Positions 53,017 through 62,514 of a stretch of DNA of 64,000 nt are shown here, piece after piece. The position numbers were made by a program, and so were the translations under genes. Within the stretch, counting starts at the first letter, position 1. Every line of letters starts with the position of its first letter. Origin of the DNA: PCC-9228 sp964477525 (lineage in GTDB: Bacteria > Cyanobacteriota > Cyanobacteriia > Cyanobacteriales > PCC-9228); NCBI GenBank assembly GCA_964477525.1, contig CAYZHY010000007.1:1-64000 (forward strand), in the 5' to 3' direction. The notes under the pieces are model-generated. The model saw nothing but the letters and a program-made list of their open reading frames with translations. It did not search any database and was not told where the DNA came from.

Positions 53017-53041
53017 GTGGTATTGCTAGAGATTCTGTCTG

Positions 53042-53995
53042 TTAGAAAAACGACATTTCTCCGACGACCTCTAACCGCTTGTAATTGCTGAGGCTGAGGT
53101 AAGTATCGGAAAGTTCTTCCGCGACAGTAGGACTAATCCATCCCATTTGCTTCAAAATCTGGATGGCAACTGCGTATTTGGCGCGCTTGGCACCATCAAG
53201 TACTTTAATGGCTAATCCCATCCCTTCTCCTTCGCGGCCAATACACTGGATTCCTTCAGCACCGGCTTTGCTAATCACTTGTCCTTCGCTGAGGCGCATG
53301 AGTTCGGTGTCGAATTCTCCTGCGGCGGATATCATTTCTGGGTAGTGCAGCATGGCCCGACAAATGCGTTCCATCTCCAAGTTATCGCCAGAACTGAGGT
53401 GAGCGTATAGGGTAGCCATTTGCACTAGCTGCATGTAGTAGGTAGGGGCACCGCAGTCATCTCGGGCACTAATAAACTCATCGGCTGGCATTCCCAACAG
53501 TTCTGCGATTTTGCCAAGGATGAGCTGCTGTACGGGATGGTTTTTTTGTAAATAATTATTTAGGGACCAATTGCGCTGCCGGCAAACGCTGAGCATTCCC
53601 GCATGTTTGCCAGAACAATTATGTTCTAACGGACTGGTTCGACCTTCTGGAATCGGACACTGCAAATCCGTGGGTTCGACATCGCTACGCCATAAAATCC
53701 GAAAAACCTGCCGAACCTGATTCATCTTGCCTTTGTGGGAAGCACACATCACGGCAAGGTCTTTATCGTTGAGTTGGTATTGGTCTAGCGCCCCAGTACT
53801 AATAATTGCTAAGGCTTGAAAGGGTTTCAGAGCCGATCGTACGAAAGAGCCTGCACCGGCATCACCGGCTAAGGAAAGGATCCGACCCCGATTGTCACAA
53901 ACAACTGCTTGGACCCGGTGTGTCGATTCGACAATACCTTCTCGGAGCAGTCTGACTTCTAATTCTTCAACTTGATTTCTTTTTCCCCTGGTCAT
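53042..53995 (-). CDS. L-asparaginase II family protein
   Basis: A 317-residue protein of the asparaginase II (Rhizobium-type, PF06089-like) family, which hydrolyses asparagine. It begins ELEVRLLREGIVESTHRVQ and carries SFVRSALKPFQALAI, MCASHKGK, the NCSGKHAGML motif and RDDCGAPTYY, with the Lys and Cys residues expected near the active site. It is predicted cytosolic. It lies downstream of the CGLD27 gene and converges on the SHOCT gene. Confidence 0.9.
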   Translation of the reverse strand: MTRGKRNQVEELEVRLLREGIVESTHRVQAVVCDNRGRILSLAGDAGAGSFVRSALKPFQALAIISTGALDQYQLNDKDLAVMCASHKGKMNQVRQVFRILWRSDVEPTDLQCPIPEGRTSPLEHNCSGKHAGMLSVCRQRNWSLNNYLQKNHPVQQLILGKIAELLGMPADEFISARDDCGAPTYYMQLVQMATLYAHLSSGDNLEMERICRAMLHYPEMISAAGEFDTELMRLSEGQVISKAGAEGIQCIGREGEGMGLAIKVLDGAKRAKYAVAIQILKQMGWISPTVAEELSDTYLSLSNYKRLEVVGEMSFF

Positions 53996-54067
53996 GGGTT
54001 AAACTTTAGCATTTCCCGTGATGGTTGCAAAGGGGTCAATCTAATTTAGCTGCCAGCGCGATCGCTT

Positions 54068-54571
54068 TTATGCCAAATTCCAGGCGGCTACCCCAGCTAG
54101 AAATAACAATCCCCAATATCGGAAAGTTTTGTGCAATCGCTGCAAAAGCGGTTGAATCTGATAGTCTACCAACAAGCGATCGCGAACTTGCATTTCTGGC
54201 GTTTTGGTCCACAACTGACCATCATACCAACCCGACTCTTCGTATTCTATGCGGGATTTGGCCAGGCGATCTTTGATATATTTCCAACCTAAATATAGGC
54301 GCAGCCAAACCAGCAGCAGCAAAAAACCTGCCCCCCCAGAGGAAGCCAGCAAGAAATGGAGGGGATCTTCTTGGGGGGGATAGCTAGCCGCAGCTACTGG
54401 TCCAGAAATTATCCAACTGCTTCCCCAAATCCAGATTGCTTTTCTAATATAAGGAGCTGGATTTTGGGTCACCCAACTGTAAAACCAAGACGATCGTAGC
54501 TGCTGGTATTCGTTGAGTGGTTGCTGTTCGGTGGGAACCGGACAAAATTCCACAGAACGCTCTTGTTCCAT
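54068..54571 (-). CDS. CGLD27/Ycf36 family membrane protein
   Basis: A 167-residue protein with two hydrophobic segments (IWIWGSSWIISGPVAAASY and FLLASSGGAGFLLLLVWLRL). The N-terminal CPVPTEQQPLNEYQQLRSSW and the YIKDRLAKSRIEYEESGWYDG motif define the CGLD27/DUF1230 family, conserved in green-lineage plastids and cyanobacteria. Its role is not firmly known; plant mutants point to photoprotection or iron nutrition. The gene starts three bases after the rsfS stop. Confidence 0.9.
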   Translation of the reverse strand: MEQERSVEFCPVPTEQQPLNEYQQLRSSWFYSWVTQNPAPYIRKAIWIWGSSWIISGPVAAASYPPQEDPLHFLLASSGGAGFLLLLVWLRLYLGWKYIKDRLAKSRIEYEESGWYDGQLWTKTPEMQVRDRLLVDYQIQPLLQRLHKTFRYWGLLFLAGVAAWNLA

Positions 54572-54574
54572 GAG

Positions 54575-55000
54575 TTACTCTCCTGTAGGTATGACCGAAG
54601 AGTAGGGAATATGTTGTGCGTGACCCCAAAAAGCTTCTAAGTTGTAATATTCGCGCTGTTGGGGTTGGAGAATATGAACGATCGCTTCTCCGTAGTCTAA
54701 TAGAATCCAGATCCCTTCCGACTTCCCTTCAACCCGCAAAGGCTGACGCTGGTAATGTTTTTCCACCCTTTCTTGGATTGATTGAGAAATGGCCCTAGCT
54801 TGCGCTTTGGAATAGCTGGTAATCAGAATGAAATAATCCGTTAAGTAAGATACTTCCTCAACGTATACCAGCAAAATGTTTTCCCCTTTCCGTTCGTCTG
54901 CGGCTGTAGCAATGGTGGTTGCTAGTTGCCAACTGGGGTCGTAGGATTGGTGGTTGTCTTCTGCTAGGGTTAGTCGTTGAGATTGGAAATTTTCAGCCAT
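54575..55000 (-). CDS. rsfS: Ribosome silencing factor
   Basis: A 141-residue DUF143 protein that binds L14 and blocks subunit joining when nutrients are scarce. Core motifs ATAADERKGENILLVYVEEV, SYLTDYFILITSYSKAQ and GIWILLDYGEAIVHIL are typical. It sits between yqeK and the CGLD27 gene, an order common in bacteria for the first two. The target L14 gene (rplN) is also in this window. Confidence 0.95.
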   Translation of the reverse strand: MAENFQSQRLTLAEDNHQSYDPSWQLATTIATAADERKGENILLVYVEEVSYLTDYFILITSYSKAQARAISQSIQERVEKHYQRQPLRVEGKSEGIWILLDYGEAIVHILQPQQREYYNLEAFWGHAQHIPYSSVIPTGE

Positions 55001-55042
55001 CCAGTAATTCCTATTTCATTGCTAGTCGACAAAATGTGTTTT

Positions 55043-55651
55043 TCAAGCCGATTTTTCGCGGACCTTCTGCTGTTGTTGTCGTTGCTGTTTGGCAGCCGAC
55101 ATCGCCCAATTGCGCGTTTCTAAAGTACGCGGGTGAATGGCGCGATGGGTTTTGAGCATGTGTTGGATAGAAGCATCGCAGGTAGCCCAAACCGCTTGTA
55201 ATAAATTTTGATAGCTCAGCGATCGCAGTTTTTCCAACTCGGGACTATCGCCGCGACCCGGTTCCAAGCTATCGGCCAAAAACACCACGCAACTTAAAGC
55301 ATCCATATTGGGTTTGCCCAGCGTGTGGTTGCGAATGGCTTCCAAGATGGTTTCATCCCGAACGCCAAACCGATCGCGTGCCACAATAGCACTAACATCG
55401 GCATGGAGGAGGTGGGGATTGCTTTGCAAAATCGGATCGATTTCCAAGCGTTCCGCACGCGCCATTTCTAACAAGCGATCGCCAGAGAAATACTTAGCCA
55501 GGTCGTGTAACAACCCAGCTTCTGCAGCTTGGCGACCGTTGAGGTGGTGAGCGACCGCCAAATCGGCAGCCATTTGTTCCACTCCCAAAATATGGCGAAT
55601 CCTTGGCTGGGGAACGTTTTCTTCCAACCAAGCCAATACCTCATCCCGCAT
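55043..55651 (-). CDS. yqeK: HD-domain bis(5'-nucleosyl)-tetraphosphatase, YqeK type
   Basis: A 202-residue HD hydrolase that splits Ap4A symmetrically. The metal site residues are visible: His in IRHILGVEQM, His-Asp in GLLHDLAKYF, His in PHLLHADVSA and Asp in VFLADSLEPGRGD. The ATG at 55651 has AGAGG upstream; a GTG 12 codons earlier is possible. It precedes rsfS by 42 bases. A basic Gln-rich tail (QQRQQQQKVREK) ends the protein. Confidence 0.92.
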   Translation of the reverse strand: MRDEVLAWLEENVPQPRIRHILGVEQMAADLAVAHHLNGRQAAEAGLLHDLAKYFSGDRLLEMARAERLEIDPILQSNPHLLHADVSAIVARDRFGVRDETILEAIRNHTLGKPNMDALSCVVFLADSLEPGRGDSPELEKLRSLSYQNLLQAVWATCDASIQHMLKTHRAIHPRTLETRNWAMSAAKQQRQQQQKVREKSA

Positions 55652-55777
55652 TGGGTTGTACCTCTTTTCGTTGCTTGTTAAATCCACGGACTACGAAAAC
55701 AATTTATAAATCCTCTTACGACCTAGATTAGCAAATTTTTCTAGTTCCTTGTAGACTCCCTAAAGAGGTAAGTAATG

Positions 55778-57022
55778 CTAGTCAGATTCGGTCGATCGCC
55801 GCGGATGGGGCACCAATTGGGAAAACAAGGCTTCGTATTCGGTCAAAGCCCGCTCGAAACTGTATTGCGAAACCGCATATTCTCGTCCCTGACGTCCCAA
55901 CCAAGCCGTTTTTTCGCGATCGCCGTATAGTTCGCGAATGGCAGCTGCCAAAGCGTCCGCATTTTCCGGTTCCACCACCAAACCGCCGCCGCTACGTCGA
56001 ATGGCTTGGGCTGCCGAACCACGAGCAGACACAGACGCCACAATCGCCCGACCGCTGGCTAAAATGACCGGAATTTTGGAAGGCATATTAAAAGAAATGT
56101 TACGTTTTTGTACCACCAATCCCACATCGGCAGCCGCTAGCATATCCGGCAATTTCTTGCGGGGTTGAAACGGACGCAGCAAAACATTGGGACCGGGTTG
56201 GTATTCCTGTTTGAGGGTTTCTAAAGCCTTAGCTTCTCCCACAATAACCAACTGCACATCGGGCAAATCTTGTAACTTTTCTGCAGCTTCCACCACGGTT
56301 TCCAAGCCCTGGGTCAGGGCAATATTGCCCGAATAGAGAACGACAAATTTCCCTTGTAGTTGGTTTTCTCTAAGAAAAGAACTTTCAGCTTTGGGCAGCG
56401 GCTTAATAAAATTCACATCCACCCAATTGGGAATTTGCACCAACTTTTGGGGAGGTACCTGTTTTTCCAATAAATTATCGGTAAAGCCATCAGCAATGAC
56501 AGTGATTTTGCTAGCGTTGCGGTAGGCAAATTTTTCCAAAGCCCGAAATACCGAAATCAGAAAAGAATTTTTCAACAAGCCAACTTGAATCGCCCCATCC
56601 GGCAAAATATCTTGAACGTTTAAAACCAACGGACAGCGATAAAACCATTGCAGCAGCGTTGCTGGGACACAAACTGGCAAAGGAGGTACCGTAGCCAAAA
56701 TCAAATCGGGACGCCAACCGCGGAAGGCTTGCGGCAAACTAGAAACCACAAAACTACCATCTAGTAAAATGCGATCGAGCAAACCAGGCTGGGAACGGAC
56801 CCATACATAGCTACGCTGAACTTGCACTTGGTGTAGGTCTTCCACGAGATAGAACTTACCGCGATATTCTGGATAAACTTGGCGTTGCGGATAGTTGGGC
56901 ATTCCGGTAATTACCCGTACTTGATGCCCGCGTTGTACCAAACCTTCAGCCAGTTCAGTCATGAGTGGGGCAATGCCTATGGGTTCGGGATGGTAGTTGT
57001 AGGAGTAAATTACAATGCGCAT
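55778..57022 (-). CDS. Glycosyltransferase family 4 (WcaI-like)
   Basis: A 414-residue GT-B glycosyltransferase. It begins MRIVIYSYNYHPEPIGIAP and contains GMPNYPQRQVYPEYRG, VLNVQDILPDGAI and the donor-site SGNIALTQGLETVVEAAEKL and NMPSKIPVILASGRAIVA, as in WcaI of colanic acid synthesis. It probably adds a sugar during exopolysaccharide or capsule synthesis. A TTG-type start 11 codons upstream is less likely. It stands alone with about 125 bases to yqeK. Confidence 0.9.
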   Translation of the reverse strand: MRIVIYSYNYHPEPIGIAPLMTELAEGLVQRGHQVRVITGMPNYPQRQVYPEYRGKFYLVEDLHQVQVQRSYVWVRSQPGLLDRILLDGSFVVSSLPQAFRGWRPDLILATVPPLPVCVPATLLQWFYRCPLVLNVQDILPDGAIQVGLLKNSFLISVFRALEKFAYRNASKITVIADGFTDNLLEKQVPPQKLVQIPNWVDVNFIKPLPKAESSFLRENQLQGKFVVLYSGNIALTQGLETVVEAAEKLQDLPDVQLVIVGEAKALETLKQEYQPGPNVLLRPFQPRKKLPDMLAAADVGLVVQKRNISFNMPSKIPVILASGRAIVASVSARGSAAQAIRRSGGGLVVEPENADALAAAIRELYGDREKTAWLGRQGREYAVSQYSFERALTEYEALFSQLVPHPRRSTESD

Positions 57023-57282
57023 AACTTGGGAATAGGATTTATACAATTCATTCAATCGATCGGAAACAATGCATAGCTAAAAAAAGCCAGGCGTTATGGT
57101 GGAGGACATTGTTGCTTTCCTTTCTTCTTTCATCATGCCCAGCCCATTCCCCGTACTCGATCGAACGAAAATAAACATCTAATTTTCTAGATTTGGATCG
57201 TTTTCCTCTCTATCTTCCATTCTCCAATCAAGGTAGACTGGTTGTGTTTGACTCGATCGTTAAGGAGTAGGTCCTTTAACTG

Positions 57283-58173
57283 ATGGATGTATCTTCTGCT
57301 CGTGTTTTAGACGGCAAAGGATTGGCCAAGAAAATCCAAGCAGAAATTGGTTCCCGGGTGGCAGAGATGCAATCCCAAGGTAACCGTCCCCCAGGACTTG
57401 CCGTATTGATGGTGGGAGAAGATCCTGCCAGCGCCACCTACGTACGCAATAAAGAGAAAGCTTGCGATCGCTTGGGAATAGCGTCCTTTGGTCGTCATTT
57501 TCCCACAGAAACCACCCAATCAGAACTGGAATCGGCGATCGCAGCGCTCAACCAAGACCCGCAGATCGATGGCATTTTGGTACAGTTGCCGCTTCCCGAC
57601 CACCTCAATGCCGTGCAAGCCCTCTATCAAATCGATCCGCAAAAAGACGTGGATGGATTGCACCCCACCAATATGGGACATTTGCTGCGGGGAGAACCCG
57701 GCTTGCGTAGCTGCACCCCTTCTGGAGTTATGCGGCTTTTACAAGAATATTCCATCGATCCCCAAGGCCAGCGAGCTGTCATTGTGGGACGCAGTATTTT
57801 AGTGGGCAAACCCATGGCTTTGATGCTGCTAGATGCCGACGCTACCGTAACCATGGCTCATTCTCGCACCCAAAATTTACTCAGTTTGACCCGCGAGGCT
57901 GATATCCTGGTAGCAGCAGTGGGTCGTCCGCTGATGTTTGGGGCTGACGCCATTAAACCAGGGGCTACCGTTATCGACGTAGGCATCAATCGCGTCTACG
58001 ACGAACAAGCAGGTAAGGCCCGATTGATTGGCGATATCGATTTTTCAGCTGTCAAGGAGAAAGCCAGCTATATCACGCCGGTTCCTGGTGGCATTGGTCC
58101 CATGACAGTTACGATGCTGCTACACAATACGTTGCAAAGTTACATCCATCGCATCGGCCAAGCTTCGATCTAA
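57283..58173 (+). CDS. folD: Methylenetetrahydrofolate dehydrogenase/cyclohydrolase
   Basis: Bifunctional one-carbon enzyme that interconverts methylene- and formyl-tetrahydrofolate. The 296-residue product shows YVRNKEKACDRLGI (with catalytic Lys in the YVxNK motif), GILVQLPLPDHL, DVDGLHPTNMG and the cofactor-binding VGRSILVGKPMALML and PVPGGIGPMTVTMLL. AAGGAG lies upstream. It is followed by a repeat-rich spacer and crtE. Confidence 0.97.
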   Translation: MDVSSARVLDGKGLAKKIQAEIGSRVAEMQSQGNRPPGLAVLMVGEDPASATYVRNKEKACDRLGIASFGRHFPTETTQSELESAIAALNQDPQIDGILVQLPLPDHLNAVQALYQIDPQKDVDGLHPTNMGHLLRGEPGLRSCTPSGVMRLLQEYSIDPQGQRAVIVGRSILVGKPMALMLLDADATVTMAHSRTQNLLSLTREADILVAAVGRPLMFGADAIKPGATVIDVGINRVYDEQAGKARLIGDIDFSAVKEKASYITPVPGGIGPMTVTMLLHNTLQSYIHRIGQASI

Positions 58174-58179
58174 AAAAAG

Positions 58180-58251
58180 TTGGCAGGTGCGATGCCCTGA
58201 GCCTGCCAAAGGGGCAAAGGGTTGCTGTGTAGGGGCGAACGGGGTTCGCCC
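58180..58251. repeat. Two adjacent palindromes between folD and crtE
   Basis: TTGGCAGG and CCTGCCAA (58180-58187 and 58202-58209) form one inverted repeat. GGGCGAAC, loop GGG, GTTCGCCC (58233-58251) forms a second, perfect one preceded by GTAG. The second resembles dispersed GTAGGGGCGAAC palindromes of cyanobacteria. They could end the folD transcript or punctuate a shared one; no T-run follows. Confidence 0.6.
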
Positions 58252-58276
58252 GGAGTTCACCACGAGGGTTGAAGGG

Positions 58277-59182
58277 ATGGTATCCAGGAAAGTTGCCAAT
58301 TTTGATTTATCGACTTATCTGGCAGAAAGAAAGGCGTGGGTAGAAGAGGCATTAGACCAGTCGCTGGCAATTAGCCAGCCAGAGAAAATTTACGAATCCA
58401 TGCGCTATTCCCTGTTGGCAGGCGGCAAACGCTTGCGACCCATTCTGTGCTTGGCTACCTGCGAGTTGGGTTCGGGAACTGTGGAAATGGCCATGCCTAC
58501 GGCTTGTGCTTTGGAGATGATTCACACCATGTCTCTGATCCACGACGATCTTCCGGCTATGGATAACGACGACTATCGCCGGGGGCAGCTAACCAACCAC
58601 AAAAAGTACGGGGATGACATTGCCATTTTGGCTGGGGATGGACTGCTGGCTTATGCTTTTGAGTATATTGCCACCCAAACCCAAAATGTGCCTTCCCAGC
58701 GGTTGGTACAGGTAATTGCCCAACTCGCGCGGGCTGTGGGAGCTACCGGTCTGGTGGGCGGTCAAGTAGTCGATTTGGAATCTGAGGGCAAGCTGGATAT
58801 CTCCGTAGATACCCTCACTTTTATCCACCGTCACAAAACCGGTGCTTTGCTAGAAGCCTGCGTTCTTTCCGGTGCTACGTTGGCGGGAGCTAGCGACTCG
58901 GATTTGCGCCGGTTGTCCATTTATGCCCAAAATATTGGTCTGGCCTTTCAAATTGTGGACGATATTTTGGATGTCACGGCCACGCAAGAAGCCTTGGGGA
59001 AAACCGCTGGCAAAGATGTCACGGCGAAAAAAGCTACATATCCCGGATTATGGGGATTGGAAAAATCCAAGCAAGAAGCGATCGCGCTGGTGGAGGCAGC
59101 CAAAGAACAACTGGAACCTTTTGACGAACGCGCGCACCCTTTAGCAGCGATTGCAGATTTTATTACCACCCGCAGTAACTAG
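58277..59182 (+). CDS. crtE: Geranylgeranyl diphosphate synthase
   Basis: A trans-isoprenyl diphosphate synthase supplying C20 precursors for carotenoids, the chlorophyll phytyl chain and quinones. From the ATG at 58277 the 301-residue product has the first Asp-rich motif DDLPAMDND (Asp90, Asp91), the second VDDILD (Asp228, Asp229, Asp232) and LLAGGKRLRPILCL. Spacing before the first Asp motif is consistent with a GGPP-length product. The frame upstream is open but lies in repeat sequence. Confidence 0.94.
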   Translation: MVSRKVANFDLSTYLAERKAWVEEALDQSLAISQPEKIYESMRYSLLAGGKRLRPILCLATCELGSGTVEMAMPTACALEMIHTMSLIHDDLPAMDNDDYRRGQLTNHKKYGDDIAILAGDGLLAYAFEYIATQTQNVPSQRLVQVIAQLARAVGATGLVGGQVVDLESEGKLDISVDTLTFIHRHKTGALLEACVLSGATLAGASDSDLRRLSIYAQNIGLAFQIVDDILDVTATQEALGKTAGKDVTAKKATYPGLWGLEKSKQEAIALVEAAKEQLEPFDERAHPLAAIADFITTRSN

Positions 59183-59192
59183 TGGGGCGACG

Positions 59193-59654
59193 ATGTACAA
59201 CTTCAGCGTTTTAAACGTTTTCCAAAATCGCGTCTTGGTGGTAGCGGTGGTTGCCTGCATCGCTGCTCAGGTGTCCAAGTTTTTGGTAGATTGGTTGAAA
59301 AACGGCAAGCCCAACTGGCACGTGTTACTGGAAACAGGCGGCATGCCGAGTTCCCATTCAGCCTTAGTAACCTCTTTAGCAGCTGGTGTGGGACAAACCG
59401 CTGGTTGGAATAGTATGGAATTTGCGATCGCGGCTATTTTTGCTGCGATCGTGATGTACGACGCGACGGGAATTCGGCGCGCCGCCGGCAAACAAGCCAA
59501 AATCCTCAATCAAATGATCGAACTCTTTCAACAAGAAAAACACGAGTTTCCCGAAGACAAACTAAAAGAACTGCTTGGACACACGCCTTTCCAAGTTTTG
59601 GTAGGATCGGTATTGGGTCTAGCCGTTTCTTGGATAGCAGCCCCCACCTATTAA
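59193..59654 (+). CDS. Divergent PAP2 family membrane protein
   Basis: A 153-residue protein with about three or four hydrophobic segments (VLVVAVVACIAAQVSKFLVD; SLAAGVGQTAGW; EFAIAAIFAAIVMYDATGIR). The GGMPSSHSALVTSL motif is the PAP2 phosphatase-like signature of the DUF212/YuiD family. Its placement ten bases after crtE suggests an isoprenoid- or lipid-phosphate-related role, which is inference. Confidence 0.9.
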   Translation: MYNFSVLNVFQNRVLVVAVVACIAAQVSKFLVDWLKNGKPNWHVLLETGGMPSSHSALVTSLAAGVGQTAGWNSMEFAIAAIFAAIVMYDATGIRRAAGKQAKILNQMIELFQQEKHEFPEDKLKELLGHTPFQVLVGSVLGLAVSWIAAPTY

Positions 59655-59806
59655 TTTCAAAGGGTCTAATTTTTCAATGCGGCTTCCTTTTATTTTAACC
59701 GATCGAGAGCGCGAGAACATAAGTCCCGCGTTCTATACGGAGCACGAACGTCGGGATGCTTCAACTTTTTCTCCCACCCATGCTTGTCGTTTGCCATGGC
59801 AAGGCT

Positions 59807-61168
59807 ATGAAAAAATACGTGTCTGCTTGGGTGCTGCTACCAGCATTTCTGTCCCTATCATCCACTAGCAGTCCCGGGCTAATTCCCGTTTATTGGCAGC
59901 ATTTTAACCAAAATACGACGCAAAAAAGACCCTCCTCCATCAATTCCCAAGCTACCAATTTTTCCTCGACCCAGCCAGAAGCCAAACCCAAATCGACCGG
60001 CAACCCATCTGGGTGGTCTAGTGGTAGCTTGCGATTGCGAATATTAGATCGCCTGTTTTCCCTCTATCCAAGCTTCCAAAGCAAACATTTGGACCAACAT
60101 TTAGCCAACTACCGGCACTATCTCGATACCTACGGTTCTCCCGATATTTTAATTGTTGGCAGTTCCCGCGCTCTCCAAGGTATCCATCCCCAGCAGCTAC
60201 AGCAAGCCCTAGCCACGCAAGGCTATCCCCGCGTCAAAGTATATAACTTTGGCATTAACGGTGCGACCGCACAGGTGGTTTCTTTTGTGCTGCGGCAAAT
60301 TCTTACGCCCGAACAACTTCCCGATGTCATTTTGTGGGGAGATGGTCTGCGCGCTTTTAACAGCGGTCGTACCGATAAAACCTATCAAGCGATTCAAAAC
60401 TCCCGCGCCTACGAGTTCCTTAATGCTGGCATTCGCCCACCCCTAAGCGACGATACCTCTTTACAAACTGCTTTGTGCCATCAAAATCCTTCCCCATCCA
60501 CCAACACCGATGCCAATAGCAACTTGGTGCGATCGCTATGGCAATCCCAGCGCCAAAAACTACGCCAAAAGTGGCAGCAAACTGTTTCCGAAGCCTCCAT
60601 TACCCAACTACAAGAATGGGATTTGGAAAACATACCAGATTTCCTGCAACAATCCTGTCCCAATTTTTTAGAAACCCCCTCGGAAAACATTCCTGTTTCC
60701 ACCACCAAAAACCACGGCGAAAAAACGCTAGATACCTGGGGCTTTGTCGCAGTAAGCCAACAGTTCCAACCACAAAAATATTACCAAAACTATCCCAAAG
60801 TACCGGGTAAATACGATGGCGACTACCGACCATTTCAATTGCAACAAGGACCGCAAATTCAAGCCTTAAACGAAGTTCTCGATTTAGCAAAGGCTCGCAA
60901 TATTCCCGTCATTATTGCCAACCTTCCCCTTTCCCAACCCTATCTAGAAACCCGGCGGCAATACGAAGCCAAATTTAGCCAATTTATGAAACAGCATGCT
61001 GCCAAACGGGGATATATTTTTCGGGATTTATCGCAACTTTGGCTCAACCAATACCAATATTTTGAAGATCCCAGCCACCTCAACCGCTACGGCGCAGCTG
61101 CCCTCTCCCAACATTTAGCCAGCGATGGCAGTATCCCGTGGTCTTCCTTACTGGATCGCTCATCTTGA
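59807..61168 (+). CDS. DUF1574-like exported protein
   Basis: A 453-residue protein with an N-terminal signal (MKKYVSAWVLLPAFLSLSS). A low-complexity Ser/Gln/Thr linker (about 35-75) precedes a domain with DILIVGSSRALQGIHPQQLQ, a GxS-type strand-loop like SGNH/alginate-acetylase folds, GINGATAQVVSFVLRQIL and a C-terminal FEDPSHLNRYGAAALSQHL, whose D-x-x-H could complete a Ser-Asp-His site. It may modify an exported glycan. The assignment to DUF1574 is by resemblance. Confidence 0.75.
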   Translation: MKKYVSAWVLLPAFLSLSSTSSPGLIPVYWQHFNQNTTQKRPSSINSQATNFSSTQPEAKPKSTGNPSGWSSGSLRLRILDRLFSLYPSFQSKHLDQHLANYRHYLDTYGSPDILIVGSSRALQGIHPQQLQQALATQGYPRVKVYNFGINGATAQVVSFVLRQILTPEQLPDVILWGDGLRAFNSGRTDKTYQAIQNSRAYEFLNAGIRPPLSDDTSLQTALCHQNPSPSTNTDANSNLVRSLWQSQRQKLRQKWQQTVSEASITQLQEWDLENIPDFLQQSCPNFLETPSENIPVSTTKNHGEKTLDTWGFVAVSQQFQPQKYYQNYPKVPGKYDGDYRPFQLQQGPQIQALNEVLDLAKARNIPVIIANLPLSQPYLETRRQYEAKFSQFMKQHAAKRGYIFRDLSQLWLNQYQYFEDPSHLNRYGAAALSQHLASDGSIPWSSLLDRSS

Positions 61169-61259
61169 TAGCAACCATCAACGGATCTCAACTCGGAATT
61201 CGGCAGCTATCCAAACAAGTGTTGTAAACTACATCAAAGGATCGAGCATAAAGAAAACA

Positions 61260-61646
61260 ATGTCCCAAGAACCCAAGATGCAAGTAGACTCTTTACCTAC
61301 CGAAGTAATTCTTACCAAATCTTCCCAATCTTTGGGCCAAATTCATCTAGATTGGATGCCCCAACCAGGTCACTACCTCAACCTAGAAGGGGAAACCTAT
61401 GCTGTTCTGGAACGCCGCCATCGGTACCAGCTTAAAGCCGGTCGATACAAGCTCGATAAAATCGCTCTGTACGTGCAATCGGCACCTACCTCGTTGGTAG
61501 AAAGAAGTTTCGTCAACGGTCGCTGGGTTCTCGGAGATGCCACATGCCTCTACAATGCCGGTTCGGAAATTATTCGCTGTGCGGTCAATCCCGAAGGACC
61601 GTGCCACGAATGTCCCTATTACGAACCGAAAAATGCATCTGCTTAG
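61260..61646 (+). CDS. DUF6464 family protein
   Basis: A 128-residue protein found mainly in cyanobacteria. It contains VILTKSSQSLGQIHLDWMPQ, PGHYLNLEGETYAVLERRHR and a Cys-rich C terminus (Cys in DATCLYNAG, IIRCAV and GPCHECPYYEP), which suggests a metal site. The ATG at 61260 gives MSQEPKMQVD; no strong ribosome binding site is seen. The function is unknown. Confidence 0.8.
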   Translation: MSQEPKMQVDSLPTEVILTKSSQSLGQIHLDWMPQPGHYLNLEGETYAVLERRHRYQLKAGRYKLDKIALYVQSAPTSLVERSFVNGRWVLGDATCLYNAGSEIIRCAVNPEGPCHECPYYEPKNASA

Positions 61647-61685
61647 TTTGCGCGATCGCCTCCAACAAGCATCCGAGCCTGCTTG

Positions 61686-62399
61686 CTAGCTGTAGATGCT
61701 TCCATCCGGCGCGATCGCCCCTTGCAATTGAGCTTCTTCAAACAGCGTTCCGGTCAAATCGGCCCCTTGTAGGTTAGCCCCAATTAAAATAGCACCGCTG
61801 AGATCGGCATAACTCAGGTCAGCATTTCTGAGGCTGGCCCCTCTCAAATCTGTGGGAAAAGCATCCCGCAAACGTTCCATTCCCAAGTTGGCGCGGTAGA
61901 GATGGGCGCGATCGAGGGACGCTTCGCATAGGGAAGCACCGCTAAGATGGGCGTAGCTGAGATCGCTTTTTTCTAAGTTAGCAAATCCCAAATCCGTACG
62001 TTGGTCGGAAGTAGACCGCATATCTACTTCAAAGAGCATAGCTTGAGAAAGATTGGCACCGGTAAAATTGGCACCGCAAAGAATGGCCTTGCTGAGGTTA
62101 GCCATTTTTAAATTAGCTTTTACCAGTTTCGCATTGCTAAAATCTGCCTCTCGCATCACAGCGGCATAGAGATTGGCTCCTTCAAAGTCAGTTCCCCAAA
62201 GCAACGCTTCGCTGAGGTTGGCTTTTTGGAAGTTGGCACCGCTGAAATCGCTTTTTCCCAAACGAGCCTGTCGCAAATCAGCTTTGCTGAAATCGGCACC
62301 GCTGAGGGTTACCTCGATTAAGTCAATTTCCCGCAGAACGCTGCCGCGAAAACTTTTCTGACCGCTTAAATATTGTTTGAGAATAGCCGCCGCATCCAT
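61686..62399 (-). CDS. Pentapeptide-repeat protein
   Basis: A 237-residue protein made almost wholly of A(D/N)LxX pentapeptide repeats (SGADFSKADLRQARLGKSDF; ANLKMANLSKAILCGANF), forming a right-handed beta helix; an N-terminal stretch MDAAAILKQYLSGQKSF precedes them. No signal or membrane segment is seen. Such proteins are abundant in cyanobacteria and mostly uncharacterised. One irregular stretch (EVDMRSTSDQRTDLGF) breaks the repeat pattern midway. Confidence 0.93.
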   Translation of the reverse strand: MDAAAILKQYLSGQKSFRGSVLREIDLIEVTLSGADFSKADLRQARLGKSDFSGANFQKANLSEALLWGTDFEGANLYAAVMREADFSNAKLVKANLKMANLSKAILCGANFTGANLSQAMLFEVDMRSTSDQRTDLGFANLEKSDLSYAHLSGASLCEASLDRAHLYRANLGMERLRDAFPTDLRGASLRNADLSYADLSGAILIGANLQGADLTGTLFEEAQLQGAIAPDGSIYS

Positions 62400-62514
62400 A
62401 AAAATAAAAAATGTCAAGGGAATACCAGCTTGAGCGATCGCTCAAGCCATCGAAAAGGCGATGGTACCGGAAAAACTGATTGTTCGGACCATCACCTATC
62501 CTAAAAGAAAATCA

